The notes beneath the pieces were generated by a model that had not been told where the DNA came from, did not search any database, and saw only the letters and a program-made list of their open reading frames with translations. The position numbers and the translations under genes were made by a program. Positions 6,401-13,059 of a stretch of DNA of 13,059 nt are shown here, piece after piece (the stretch's first letter is position 1; each line of letters begins with the position of its first letter). Source of the stretch: Chloroflexota bacterium (GTDB lineage Bacteria > Cyanobacteriota > Vampirovibrionia > Obscuribacterales > Obscuribacteraceae); the NCBI GenBank assembly GCA_005240105.1, contig SBAT01000361.1, positions 1 to 13,059 of the forward strand, read 5' to 3'.

Positions 6401-9400
6401 AATTTACGCCGTCATTAAGGGCATTGGCGGCTCCAGCGATGGCCGTGACTTGTCTTTAACTGCGCCCAGTACACACGGACAAATTACCGCGCTCAATAGA
6501 GCCTATCAAGATGCGCAAATATCGCCATCATCAATTGAATTGGTGGAAGCTCACGGCACAGGCACAACTGTTGGCGACAGAGCAGAAATCGAATCGCTAA
6601 GACAGGTCTTTGTACAAGCAGAAGCAGCAAGCCAATCTTGCGCTGTCGGATCAGTAAAATCAATGATCGGACACACCAAGTGCGCGGCTGGTTTAGCGTC
6701 AATTATCAAAGTAGCAAAAGCTCTGCACCATAAAGTGCTGCCGGCTACGATGGGCGTTGAAAGCCCGAATCCAGCTTGTGATTTCAGAAACGGACCTTTT
6801 TATATCAACAGCGAATCACGCCCCTGGATCCACACAAAAGCCAATTACCCACGCCGCGCTGGCGTCAGTGCCTTTGGTTTTGGTGGCACAAACTTCCATA
6901 CCATATTAGAAGAATACGAAACACCAACTGTTGCTAGACACGAGCCATTGATGACCAGATTCCCTTGCGAGCTGTTTTTGTTCCAAGGTCAGTCTCGTGA
7001 AGAACTCTTCAAGGCACTTAAACCACTCGAAGATGCTCTCAGCCAGCTGAACAAAATTCCAGCCAGCAAGACACTAGCCAAGGAATTGATTGAACACTTC
7101 AACGGCAAACCAACGCTCGGTCATTTGGCCTATTCCACCTACATTCGTTGGCAGGAAGCCAATGCGATTGAGTCCAATAAGGGTTCCGCCAACCAACCAG
7201 CAGAAGTCATAGACAACTTAAGAGACACGCTTGCCAAAAACGACAAATTGACCCTGGCAATTGTGGCGTCCAATTTCGAAGAATTGCAAGAAAGAATAAC
7301 TCGTGCCAAGCAATCTCTAACCGATGCTGAAACCACTGAAATAAAAGATCCACGCGGTATTTACTTCAGCAACAAGCCGTTATCGCAAAAGAGCAAAATT
7401 GCTTTCTTATTCCCTGGTCAAGGTTCACAAAGAACCAACATGCTCAAGGACTTGGGTCTGCACTTCAAAGAGATTAGAGAAACATTTGAGCAAGCCGATC
7501 AGATATTAAGTTCGACACTACCTAAAGCTCTAACAAGCTATGTCTTCCCGCCGCCACCCTTTAACAAGGACGAGCAGGACAAGCAAGAAGAATCTCTGAC
7601 CAATACACACATAGCCCAACCGGCAATGGCTGCGGCCGACATGGCCATGCTCAACCTCTTATCCAATTTCGGACTAAGACCTGACATGGTAGCCGGACAT
7701 AGCTTTGGCGAATATGTTGCCCTATGGGCCGCCGGAAGCTTAAGTGGTGAAGACTTGCTTTCCGTTGCCGAAGAAAGAGGCCGTTTGCTGGCAACACCTT
7801 CAAGCAAGGTAAAGGGAGCCATGGCTGCTGTTTCTGCTCCGCTTGAAACAGTGCAAAAGCTCCTGAGCAAAGTACCAAGTGTGACGCTGGCAAATATCAA
7901 TGCTCCAAATCAGTGCATCCTGTCAGGAGATGTCGATTCCATCGATCAAGCTATCAAAGTATTGGGAAGCGAAGTTAACATCAGAAGAATTCCGGTGTCA
8001 GCTGCATTTCATTCGCCACATATGCAATATGCAAAAGATCCGCTTTATATTGCAGTAGCTCGCAAGCAAATAAATTCGCCGGCGCTGCCTGTCTATTCCA
8101 ATATTGATGCTCGACCGCACCCGAAAGACACGAATGAAATTGCGTCCAGACTGGCTCAACACTTAATCAGTCCGGTTGAGTTCGTCAAAGAGATACAGGC
8201 AATGTATAACGACGGAGCACGCCTCTTTGTCGAGATTGGTCCGGGCTCGGTAATGACAAATTTAGTTGATGCGATTTTGGAAAACAAAATACATCAAGCA
8301 GTCTCAACTGATCGCACAGGACGCAATGGTCTTCTGCAATTGATGCACGCGCTTGCTCAACTAGCAAGCCAGGGTGTAGCAATTGACATCAGCCCACTTT
8401 TTGAATCACGCGCACTGGTCAATGCCTTCAACAAATCTGACGCACTGTCAAAGACCAAAAAGAAATTGCTCTACTTGGTAAACGGCGCGCGCTTCACACG
8501 TTTAATTGCCGGCGAAAATGGCAGCCTGGAAATAGCTCCAACTACTCCAAAGGCTGAGCCAACTTCAGCACAGACCACTCAGATTAACTCTTCCAATTTG
8601 CCGGTTAACACGCCGGTAAATTCTCCAGTTAAGTCCCCAGCACCAATGGTAGCCAACATGAACACGAATCAACCTCCTAATGTCCACAACAATGGTAATG
8701 GAAACGGCAACGGGAATGGGCACAACGGATCCAAACCCGTTATTCAAACCCAGATTCCAACGACACCCATGCCGGTTGGGACAAACTCATCCGATCAGGT
8801 GATGATGCAGTTTCAGCAAACGATGTTGAAGATGACGCAAAACTTTTTAGAGACGCAGCAAAATGTGATGATCGCCTATCTGCAATCGCGCAGCGGTCAA
8901 CCAATGCAGATGCCGATGCAAATGCCAATGATGAATATGCAATTACCGCAGCCCCAGATTCAACCACAAGTGCAACCGCAACTGGCTCTCAATGTGCCAG
9001 CCTCTGTGACTCCGATCGAACAAGTGGTCGAACAAGTATCCACACCGGCAGCACCTTCTCATCAACCAACCGGCGCAAGCGAACTTAGCGCCGATGAGTT
9101 AGTGGCAAGCTTTCTGGAAATCGTCAGCGAACGTACGGGTTATCCACCGGAAATGCTTGATCTGAATCTAGATATGGAAGCAGATCTAGGCATCGACTCT
9201 ATTAAGCGTGTGGAAATTCTCTCTACGTTCAGAAAAGTTCTACCTGAGACAAAGCAACAAGAAATTGAAGGTCACGTTGAAAAGCTAGCAGGCACAAAAA
9301 CACTGCAGGCAATCATCGATTGGATTCGGGAATATGGTGCTGGTCCAAGCAGTCAACCAACGAGCCCGACGCCTCAGGCAGCAGAAGTAAAGCCAATTGA

Positions 9401-12017
9401 GCCTAGCCAGCCCGCTAAGGCAGAGCCGGAGAATCAATCGACAGTTATGCGAGGCTTAGTTGTCGAAAAAAAGCTCCAAGCAGCCACGTCTAAGCCCCTT
9501 GAAATAGAAGGCGTGGTTGTAATCGCCAGCGATAAGTCCCCCGTCGCAGAAGATCTGCTCAAGCAATTAGTAGCTATTGGTCAATCAGCAGTAATAGTTG
9601 CGCCAGGAGCTTCTGTTAAGTCGTCCGGCAATAGGTATTACGAAGCCAATCTGTCTGATGCAGATAGCATCAAACAAGTTCTTGCCCTAATCAACAAGCA
9701 ATACGGCAAGACCGCCGGATTGATCAACTTATTGAGCTTGAATAATGGACCCGATGATAATTTCGAAGCTCTAGAAGTTAAAGCGTTCTTCTTATTGTTG
9801 AAACATGTAGAAAAAGACTTGCGCTCTAAACGCAAAGGCAAGGCCATAGTTTATTCAGCCACAGCATTGGGTGGTGACTTTGCCAGTGGCGGACAAGCAC
9901 TAAAATCAGGATTCAAGCCACTTTCAGCCGGTGTCGTGGGCATGGTGAAGACCATCAGCCGCGAATGGCCGGAAGTAAAAGCCAGAGCAGTAGACTTTGA
10001 TCCGGAAACCAATCCTGCAAAAATAACTGAACTGCTATTTACAGAATTGCAGGCAGATGACGAACCTGTAGAAATTGGCTATCACGACAACCAAAGAATT
10101 ACACTCGATGTCCAAGCTGCTCCGTTGGTGGACACTCAGCAGCCAATGGCGCTTGACTCTACCTCGATTGTTTTAATAACCGGTGGCGCACGCGGGATCA
10201 CAGCCGAAATCGCAGTTGAAATGGCCGAAAAGTACAAGCCGACAATAATTCTCGTGGGCAAAATGCCCAGACCGGATGGTCAAGAGTCTGCCGATACTGC
10301 CAAGCTTTCCTCACCGCGTGAACTTAAGTCCGCAATCATGGAAGGACTAAAACAGTCCGGACAAACAGTTGCAATAAGCCAGGTTGAACAGATTTACCAA
10401 AAGTTGTTGCGCGAACGTGAAGTGCGCAGCAATATTGCTCGCATTGAAGCAGCTGGTGCCAAAGTTCGTTATTACGCAATAGACGTTAAGGACCCGCAGG
10501 CATTTGCTTCGTTTATCGACAGCATCTATGAAATGTTCGGCAAAATTGATGCCGTCATTAATGGCGCCGGCGTAATTGAAGACGCATTTATTGCCGATAA
10601 GTCACTTGAGTCCTTTAACTTGGTATTCGATACGAAGATTAAGAGTGCCATGACGTTGGCGCGGAAACTGAATTTTGAAACGCTCAAGTACCTCATATTC
10701 TTCTCTTCAGTAGTCGGACGTACTGGCAATGCCGGTCAAGTCGATTACGTTGCAGCGAACGAAGCAATAAACAAGCTAGCGGTAGGTCTGAGCAAGAAAA
10801 CAAATGCTCGCGTGGCCTCGATCATGTGGGGACCGTGGCGAGGCGGAATGGCCCGTCCGGAAATGGAGGCAATCTTTGCCAAATATGGCTGGGCGATGAT
10901 CCCACCTGAACAAGGACGCCGTTCATTTGCCGATGAGATAAATCTAGCAGACAAAGAAAATGTAGAAGTGCTTCTAGTTGGTCAGACGGTGAGTTCACAG
11001 ACACCTCAGCCGACATCTGAGCACAAGGGTACCATTGGCAACGGTCACAATGGTAATGGACATGATGGCAATGGCAAAGCCGATCCGTCGATTATTGTTA
11101 CCGCCAGCGGTGCGCGGCTGTTCCAAGCAAATCTAATGGAGCCACAAAAAGGAACCAGACAGTTTGACGTTGTACTTGATCCGGCAAACGATCTCTACTT
11201 AGGAGATCACCAATTTGACGGTATCCCAGTATTGCCCATGGTCATGGCTCTGGAGATGATGCTGGAAGCAGCGACTCAGACCTATCCGGATTTGCATCTC
11301 ACCGCCATAAATGACTTGGAAATTCCATCAGGAATTGTTTTTGAGTCAGGTCCAAAGAAGTTTTACATCACCGCCGAAGAACATTCATCAGCCGGAGAAG
11401 AAACACAAGTTAAAGCAAGTGTTGCTACTGGTGAAAAGCTGAGAAGAACTAATTTCCGCCTGCTCGCCAAACTAGCTAAGTCTTCCAAGATTGAAACTGT
11501 ATTGGACGCAATCAAGCAGAAACTGACCTCACGCATAGTTGAGCCGGAAACAACAATGCCTACAGCCAAAGAAATCTACGATAACTGGATGTTCCACGGT
11601 CCAATATTCCAAGGTATCCAGTCCATTGAAGCAATGGCCCGGACAGGCATTACAGGCTATGTCTCAACGGCAGAACCTGCTAAGTGCCTTAAAAATACAA
11701 ATGGGCAAGATTGGGTAATTGACCCGATCATGTTGGATAGCGCAATGCAGTTAGCCGGTGTCTGGACAAGAAAATACTTAGACATGATGGTCTTGCCGAC
11801 TGGATTCAAGAAATTGCACTTATTGGCACCATTAACCGGATCGCTCTTCAAAGTACAGGTCTTTATACCGGAAGATCTAAACTCTAATATCCTCAATTGC
11901 GATCTGGCAATTTGGAGAGAAGACGGCACACCGGCAATCTTCATTGAAGGACTTGGTGGCATAGGCAGCCGTTCATTCAATCGTCTGAGCAAAGCACAAG
12001 CAGGGAGCACGAGATGA
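3471..12017 (+). CDS. PfaA/HglE-like multidomain lipid/polyketide synthase with N-terminal tandem PfaD-like domains
   Basis: This 2848-residue megasynthase is open throughout, with no frameshift. Domains: (1) NPD/FabK-like flavin domain, 1-250, motif GHESGGYVG (144-152); (2) second NPD-like domain, 338-650, with QGAMTRVSD and GKECGGHVG (467-475, His473); (3) KS, 702-1150, with Cys893 in DAACASS, His1028 in EAHGTGT and His1068 in GHTKCAAG; (4) AT, 1305-1620, with FPGQGSQ (1314-1320), GHSFG (Ser1411) and AAFHSPH (His1514), malonyl-type; (5) helical and M/Q/P-rich linker, 1665-1860; (6) one ACP, 1865-1950, Ser1910 in LGIDSIKR, the PUFA-synthase form; (7) KR, about 2000-2490, with TGGARGI (2237-2243) and Lys2389, Ser2413, Tyr2426, Asn2430; (8) DH, 2555-2830, with His2580 in GDHQFDGIPVLPM and Asp2756 in MLDSAMQ. 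Iterative KS-AT-ACP-KR-DH proteins extend acyl chains from malonyl units in the cytosol; the NPD domains probably supply enoyl reduction. ATG 3471 follows GAGG by 8 nt. It is coupled to the next synthase gene. The exact product cannot be named. Confidence 0.93.
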   Translation: MSQFGVITLTPASFPEGLADPSIAIASCRAGGIGVIDVQFATEAQAKEGIRQLIERTKGQCGIKCGIRQFKTLHSFLKPLGETSWGDKNIVILAFDENRASNATLSSAIKKIHELGLLAIVETTTAQEASLAENASADALIVKGHESGGYVGDETAFVLSQRIIKQSKLPVWVQGGISVNTSAACYVAGAAGVVLDNQLLLTRESPLTANLIEKFGQIDGSETYTVGNADDAMFRVYNRLGQPALERLAEEIANSSPDSPSRESIIAFLSESTKLPHRQRPWLLGQDSVFASHLAKKYVTVGGIILAIKKAVNEKVSIADAHKPLAEGAPLAVDNKTTYPILQGAMTRVSDTADFAYQVSSGGALPFLALALMRKTEVEELLSASQKQLKDLSWGVGILGFVPQQLRQEQMEVVARYRPPFALIAGGRPDQAKELEDMGIKTYLHVPSPILLKSFIELGSRKFIFEGKECGGHVGPRSSFVLWESMIDALLDSVDADKAKDFQVVFAGGIHDQLSAAMVAALAAPLTERGIHIGVLMGTAYLFTKEAVNAGAIVSKFQQEALKCDKTTLLETGPGHAIRCIQSPYKRTFDDQRKLLEGEKKGRDEIREQLELMNLGRLRIASKGLARIESATEKASLSNIPEEKQWADGMYMIGQVAAMHDKVLTIKSLHQEVADGSTEFITKFTQKHTDKQVEVSDTQKREDIAIIGMSCLFPKAADVETFWSNILSKVDAISEVPKDQWNWEQFFDANRLAPDKIYSKWGGFLSDFIFDPTSYGIPPSSLASIDPMQIIMLEVTKAALKDAGLSEREFARERTSVVVANAGHAPITGLYALRTALSAQLRNLDPEFKKQLEKELPEWTEDTFPGFLGNVTAGRVANRFDLGGINFAIDAACASSLAALYVGIRELRANTSDIVLIEAIDTHNQPGDYLSFSKVHALSPRGRCRTFDASADGIAISEGAATIVLKRLSDAERDGDKIYAVIKGIGGSSDGRDLSLTAPSTHGQITALNRAYQDAQISPSSIELVEAHGTGTTVGDRAEIESLRQVFVQAEAASQSCAVGSVKSMIGHTKCAAGLASIIKVAKALHHKVLPATMGVESPNPACDFRNGPFYINSESRPWIHTKANYPRRAGVSAFGFGGTNFHTILEEYETPTVARHEPLMTRFPCELFLFQGQSREELFKALKPLEDALSQLNKIPASKTLAKELIEHFNGKPTLGHLAYSTYIRWQEANAIESNKGSANQPAEVIDNLRDTLAKNDKLTLAIVASNFEELQERITRAKQSLTDAETTEIKDPRGIYFSNKPLSQKSKIAFLFPGQGSQRTNMLKDLGLHFKEIRETFEQADQILSSTLPKALTSYVFPPPPFNKDEQDKQEESLTNTHIAQPAMAAADMAMLNLLSNFGLRPDMVAGHSFGEYVALWAAGSLSGEDLLSVAEERGRLLATPSSKVKGAMAAVSAPLETVQKLLSKVPSVTLANINAPNQCILSGDVDSIDQAIKVLGSEVNIRRIPVSAAFHSPHMQYAKDPLYIAVARKQINSPALPVYSNIDARPHPKDTNEIASRLAQHLISPVEFVKEIQAMYNDGARLFVEIGPGSVMTNLVDAILENKIHQAVSTDRTGRNGLLQLMHALAQLASQGVAIDISPLFESRALVNAFNKSDALSKTKKKLLYLVNGARFTRLIAGENGSLEIAPTTPKAEPTSAQTTQINSSNLPVNTPVNSPVKSPAPMVANMNTNQPPNVHNNGNGNGNGNGHNGSKPVIQTQIPTTPMPVGTNSSDQVMMQFQQTMLKMTQNFLETQQNVMIAYLQSRSGQPMQMPMQMPMMNMQLPQPQIQPQVQPQLALNVPASVTPIEQVVEQVSTPAAPSHQPTGASELSADELVASFLEIVSERTGYPPEMLDLNLDMEADLGIDSIKRVEILSTFRKVLPETKQQEIEGHVEKLAGTKTLQAIIDWIREYGAGPSSQPTSPTPQAAEVKPIEPSQPAKAEPENQSTVMRGLVVEKKLQAATSKPLEIEGVVVIASDKSPVAEDLLKQLVAIGQSAVIVAPGASVKSSGNRYYEANLSDADSIKQVLALINKQYGKTAGLINLLSLNNGPDDNFEALEVKAFFLLLKHVEKDLRSKRKGKAIVYSATALGGDFASGGQALKSGFKPLSAGVVGMVKTISREWPEVKARAVDFDPETNPAKITELLFTELQADDEPVEIGYHDNQRITLDVQAAPLVDTQQPMALDSTSIVLITGGARGITAEIAVEMAEKYKPTIILVGKMPRPDGQESADTAKLSSPRELKSAIMEGLKQSGQTVAISQVEQIYQKLLREREVRSNIARIEAAGAKVRYYAIDVKDPQAFASFIDSIYEMFGKIDAVINGAGVIEDAFIADKSLESFNLVFDTKIKSAMTLARKLNFETLKYLIFFSSVVGRTGNAGQVDYVAANEAINKLAVGLSKKTNARVASIMWGPWRGGMARPEMEAIFAKYGWAMIPPEQGRRSFADEINLADKENVEVLLVGQTVSSQTPQPTSEHKGTIGNGHNGNGHDGNGKADPSIIVTASGARLFQANLMEPQKGTRQFDVVLDPANDLYLGDHQFDGIPVLPMVMALEMMLEAATQTYPDLHLTAINDLEIPSGIVFESGPKKFYITAEEHSSAGEETQVKASVATGEKLRRTNFRLLAKLAKSSKIETVLDAIKQKLTSRIVEPETTMPTAKEIYDNWMFHGPIFQGIQSIEAMARTGITGYVSTAEPAKCLKNTNGQDWVIDPIMLDSAMQLAGVWTRKYLDMMVLPTGFKKLHLLAPLTGSLFKVQVFIPEDLNSNILNCDLAIWREDGTPAIFIEGLGGIGSRSFNRLSKAQAGSTR
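8691..8729 (+). repeat. Asn-Gly repeat in the AT-ACP linker
   Basis: Codons 1741-1753 of the synthase spell NGNGNGNGNGHNG. The repeats use mixed codons (aat/aac with ggt/gga/ggc/ggg), so the amino-acid pattern rather than the DNA repeat is retained. It is a flexible spacer after the AT domain. Confidence 0.85.
8898..8981 (+). repeat. Met/Gln/Pro-rich low-complexity linker before the ACP
   Basis: Codons 1810-1837 of the synthase are almost entirely Met, Gln and Pro: a QPMQMPMQMP-type stretch followed by alternating Gln-Pro dipeptides. It follows a predicted amphipathic helix (1775-1809, rich in Gln and Met) and precedes the ACP that starts near 1865. It is probably an unstructured tether. Confidence 0.8.
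11040..11075 (+). repeat. Second Asn-Gly repeat, in the KR-DH linker
   Basis: Codons 2524-2535 of the synthase spell NGHNGNGHDGNG, the same type of Asn-Gly spacer as at 1741-1753 but between the KR and DH domains. Confidence 0.85.
12002..12017 (+). promoter_or_regulatory. Ribosome-binding site and ATGA translational coupling
   Basis: AGGGAG (12002-12007) lies 6 nt before the ATG at 12014, inside the last codons of the first synthase. The ATG overlaps that gene's TGA stop as ATGA (12014-12017). This supports one mRNA and coupled translation of the two subunits. Confidence 0.8.
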
Positions 12018-13059
12018 CCAAGCGGGCTGACAATGCCCCTGACAAAGTAGCCATCATCGGCATGGCATGCATATTCCCCGGAGCAAAAGACCTGGGGAGC
12101 TTTTGGCAAAACATTGTCGTAGGTCAAGATGCAATTACCGAAGCTCCTAAGACCAAACACACAGTAGATAGTCGAATCGAAGTAGATGAACCTTACTGCA
12201 AACGTGGCGGATTCATCGGGGACTTCACCAATTTTGATCCACTAGCCTTTGGTATTATGCCCAAGGGAGTGGAAGGTGGAGATCCGGACCAGTTTCTAGC
12301 GCTCAAAGTTGCTTACGATGCCCTGGCAGATGCGGGCTACGCCAAACGCCAATTCAATAGCGATCGTGCCGAAGTAATAATGGGCAGAACTTCTGCTCCG
12401 GGAGTAGGCTCTCTCAACTTCATTCAACAAAGTCAAACGGTTACACAAATAGTTGACGCAGTTGCACGTGTGAACCCGCAACTTTCAGCAGAGGATCTAA
12501 AAGCTGTCGAGGCGGAACTCAAACAAAGTCTCAAACCACATGGAGCAGATGTGATCCCGGCACTAATGCCAAATATTCTGGCCGGCAGAATAGCTAACAG
12601 ACTGGGATTTAGGGGACGGACTCTCGTACTTGATTCAGCTTGTGCGTCATCGCTCACTGCTGTTGAGACAGGGGTTACTGATTTACTGACCGGCAATTGT
12701 GATCTCGTGCTTGCCGGCGGCGTGCACATAAACTCCAACAAGTTTTTCTATGACATATTCTGCGGCTTAGGTGCGCTGTCCAAAGCCCAACAAATTCGTC
12801 CATTCGACAAAGATGCTGACGGGACTATTTTGGGAGAAGGACTTGGAATTGTTGTACTAAAAAGACTGGAAGATGCTGAACGCGACGGCGATCGCATTTA
12901 CTCTATTATTTGCGGAGCAGGCAGCTCCAGCGATGGCAATGCCGGAGGAATTCTTGCACCTTCGATGGAAGGAGAAGCTCTTGCTCTTGAGCGAGCCTAT
13001 GAAATGGCCGGTTTTCCGGCAAACACCGTTCAACTCCTGGAAGCTCACGGTACTGGCAC
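12014..13059 (+). CDS. PfaC-like synthase subunit, N-terminal ketosynthase domain, 3'-truncated
   Basis: The frame stays open from the ATG at 12014 to the window end, giving 348 codons of an incomplete protein. All that is visible is a KS domain. It opens with KVAIIGMACIFPGAKDLGSFW (first 20 of these match the KS start) near residue 11, has GGFIGDFTNFDPLAFGIMP, then the catalytic DSACASS with Cys210, then PFDKDADGTILGEGLGIVVL. It ends at EAHGTG with His345. The second KS histidine lies beyond the edge. An insertion of about 40 residues before the cysteine (VDAVARVNPQLSAEDLKAVE and on) and the phrase FGIMPKGVEGGDPDQFLALK resemble the KS of PfaC-type subunits rather than PfaA. In PUFA-type systems such subunits usually continue with a chain-length factor and dehydratase domains, or a second KS/AT; here that is unseen. 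It forms an operon with the preceding synthase (4-bp overlap). Confidence 0.88.
   Translation, partial: MTKRADNAPDKVAIIGMACIFPGAKDLGSFWQNIVVGQDAITEAPKTKHTVDSRIEVDEPYCKRGGFIGDFTNFDPLAFGIMPKGVEGGDPDQFLALKVAYDALADAGYAKRQFNSDRAEVIMGRTSAPGVGSLNFIQQSQTVTQIVDAVARVNPQLSAEDLKAVEAELKQSLKPHGADVIPALMPNILAGRIANRLGFRGRTLVLDSACASSLTAVETGVTDLLTGNCDLVLAGGVHINSNKFFYDIFCGLGALSKAQQIRPFDKDADGTILGEGLGIVVLKRLEDAERDGDRIYSIICGAGSSSDGNAGGILAPSMEGEALALERAYEMAGFPANTVQLLEAHGTG

Noticed and set aside
7538..7900. 120-codon minus-strand frame inside the AT domain
   Set aside because: It is a Ser/Ala-rich shadow of the AT coding sequence with no recognisable domain.
11657..12160. 167-codon minus-strand frame across the junction of the two synthase genes
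   Set aside because: It is antisense to the DH end and KS start, both strongly supported by motifs. Its translation has no recognisable domain and no convincing ribosome-binding site.
3471..13059. Assignment as an EPA/DHA omega-3 synthase (pfaA/pfaC)
   Set aside because: The domain order is related, but there is only one ACP, the PfaD-like domains are fused and tandem, and the rest of the operon is missing. The specific gene names and product would be over-claims.

Overview
The window is bacterial and of moderate GC. It holds the start of a large multidomain lipid/polyketide synthase locus, preceded by three smaller genes. I see no rRNA, tRNA, CRISPR, transposase or attachment-site signal. 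The taxon cannot be fixed from sequence alone. Iterative PKS/FAS synthases of this secondary-lipid (PUFA-synthase-like) type occur in cyanobacteria and their non-photosynthetic relatives, planctomycetes, myxobacteria and other environmental bacteria. A relative of the cyanobacteria/Melainabacteria is a low-confidence guess.

Layout: (1) Bases 2-391 (+) carry the 3' part of a small TM2-domain membrane protein, cut by the window edge. (2) Bases 360-2012 (-) carry a GH3-family acyl-adenylate-forming enzyme that converges on the TM2 gene with a 32-bp tail overlap. (3) About 2042-3271 (+) is a membrane glycosyltransferase resembling ceramide glucosyltransferase (GT21). It diverges from the GH3 gene, and the two start regions lie within tens of bases of each other. 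(4) Bases 3272-3470 are a 199-bp intergenic region with a candidate promoter, a perfect 7+7 bp dyad between its -35 and -10, and two further hairpins. (5) Bases 3471-12017 (+) encode a 2848-residue megasynthase. Its order is two tandem nitronate-monooxygenase/FabK-like (PfaD-like) flavin domains, KS, malonyl-type AT, a low-complexity linker, one ACP, KR and DH. (6) Bases 12014-13059 (+) are the KS domain of a second, PfaC-like synthase subunit. It overlaps the first by ATGA and runs off the end.

How the parts could work together (inference): the two synthase subunits form one operon making a long-chain, iteratively built acyl or polyketide product. The enoyl-reductase-like function that is usually a separate PfaD protein appears fused in cis at the N-terminus. 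The adjacent glycosyltransferase and the GH3 acyl-activating enzyme are plausible tailoring enzymes, suggesting a glycolipid or acyl-amide end product, loosely analogous to heterocyst glycolipid loci. The product, the remaining subunits and the phosphopantetheinyl transferase are not visible here.
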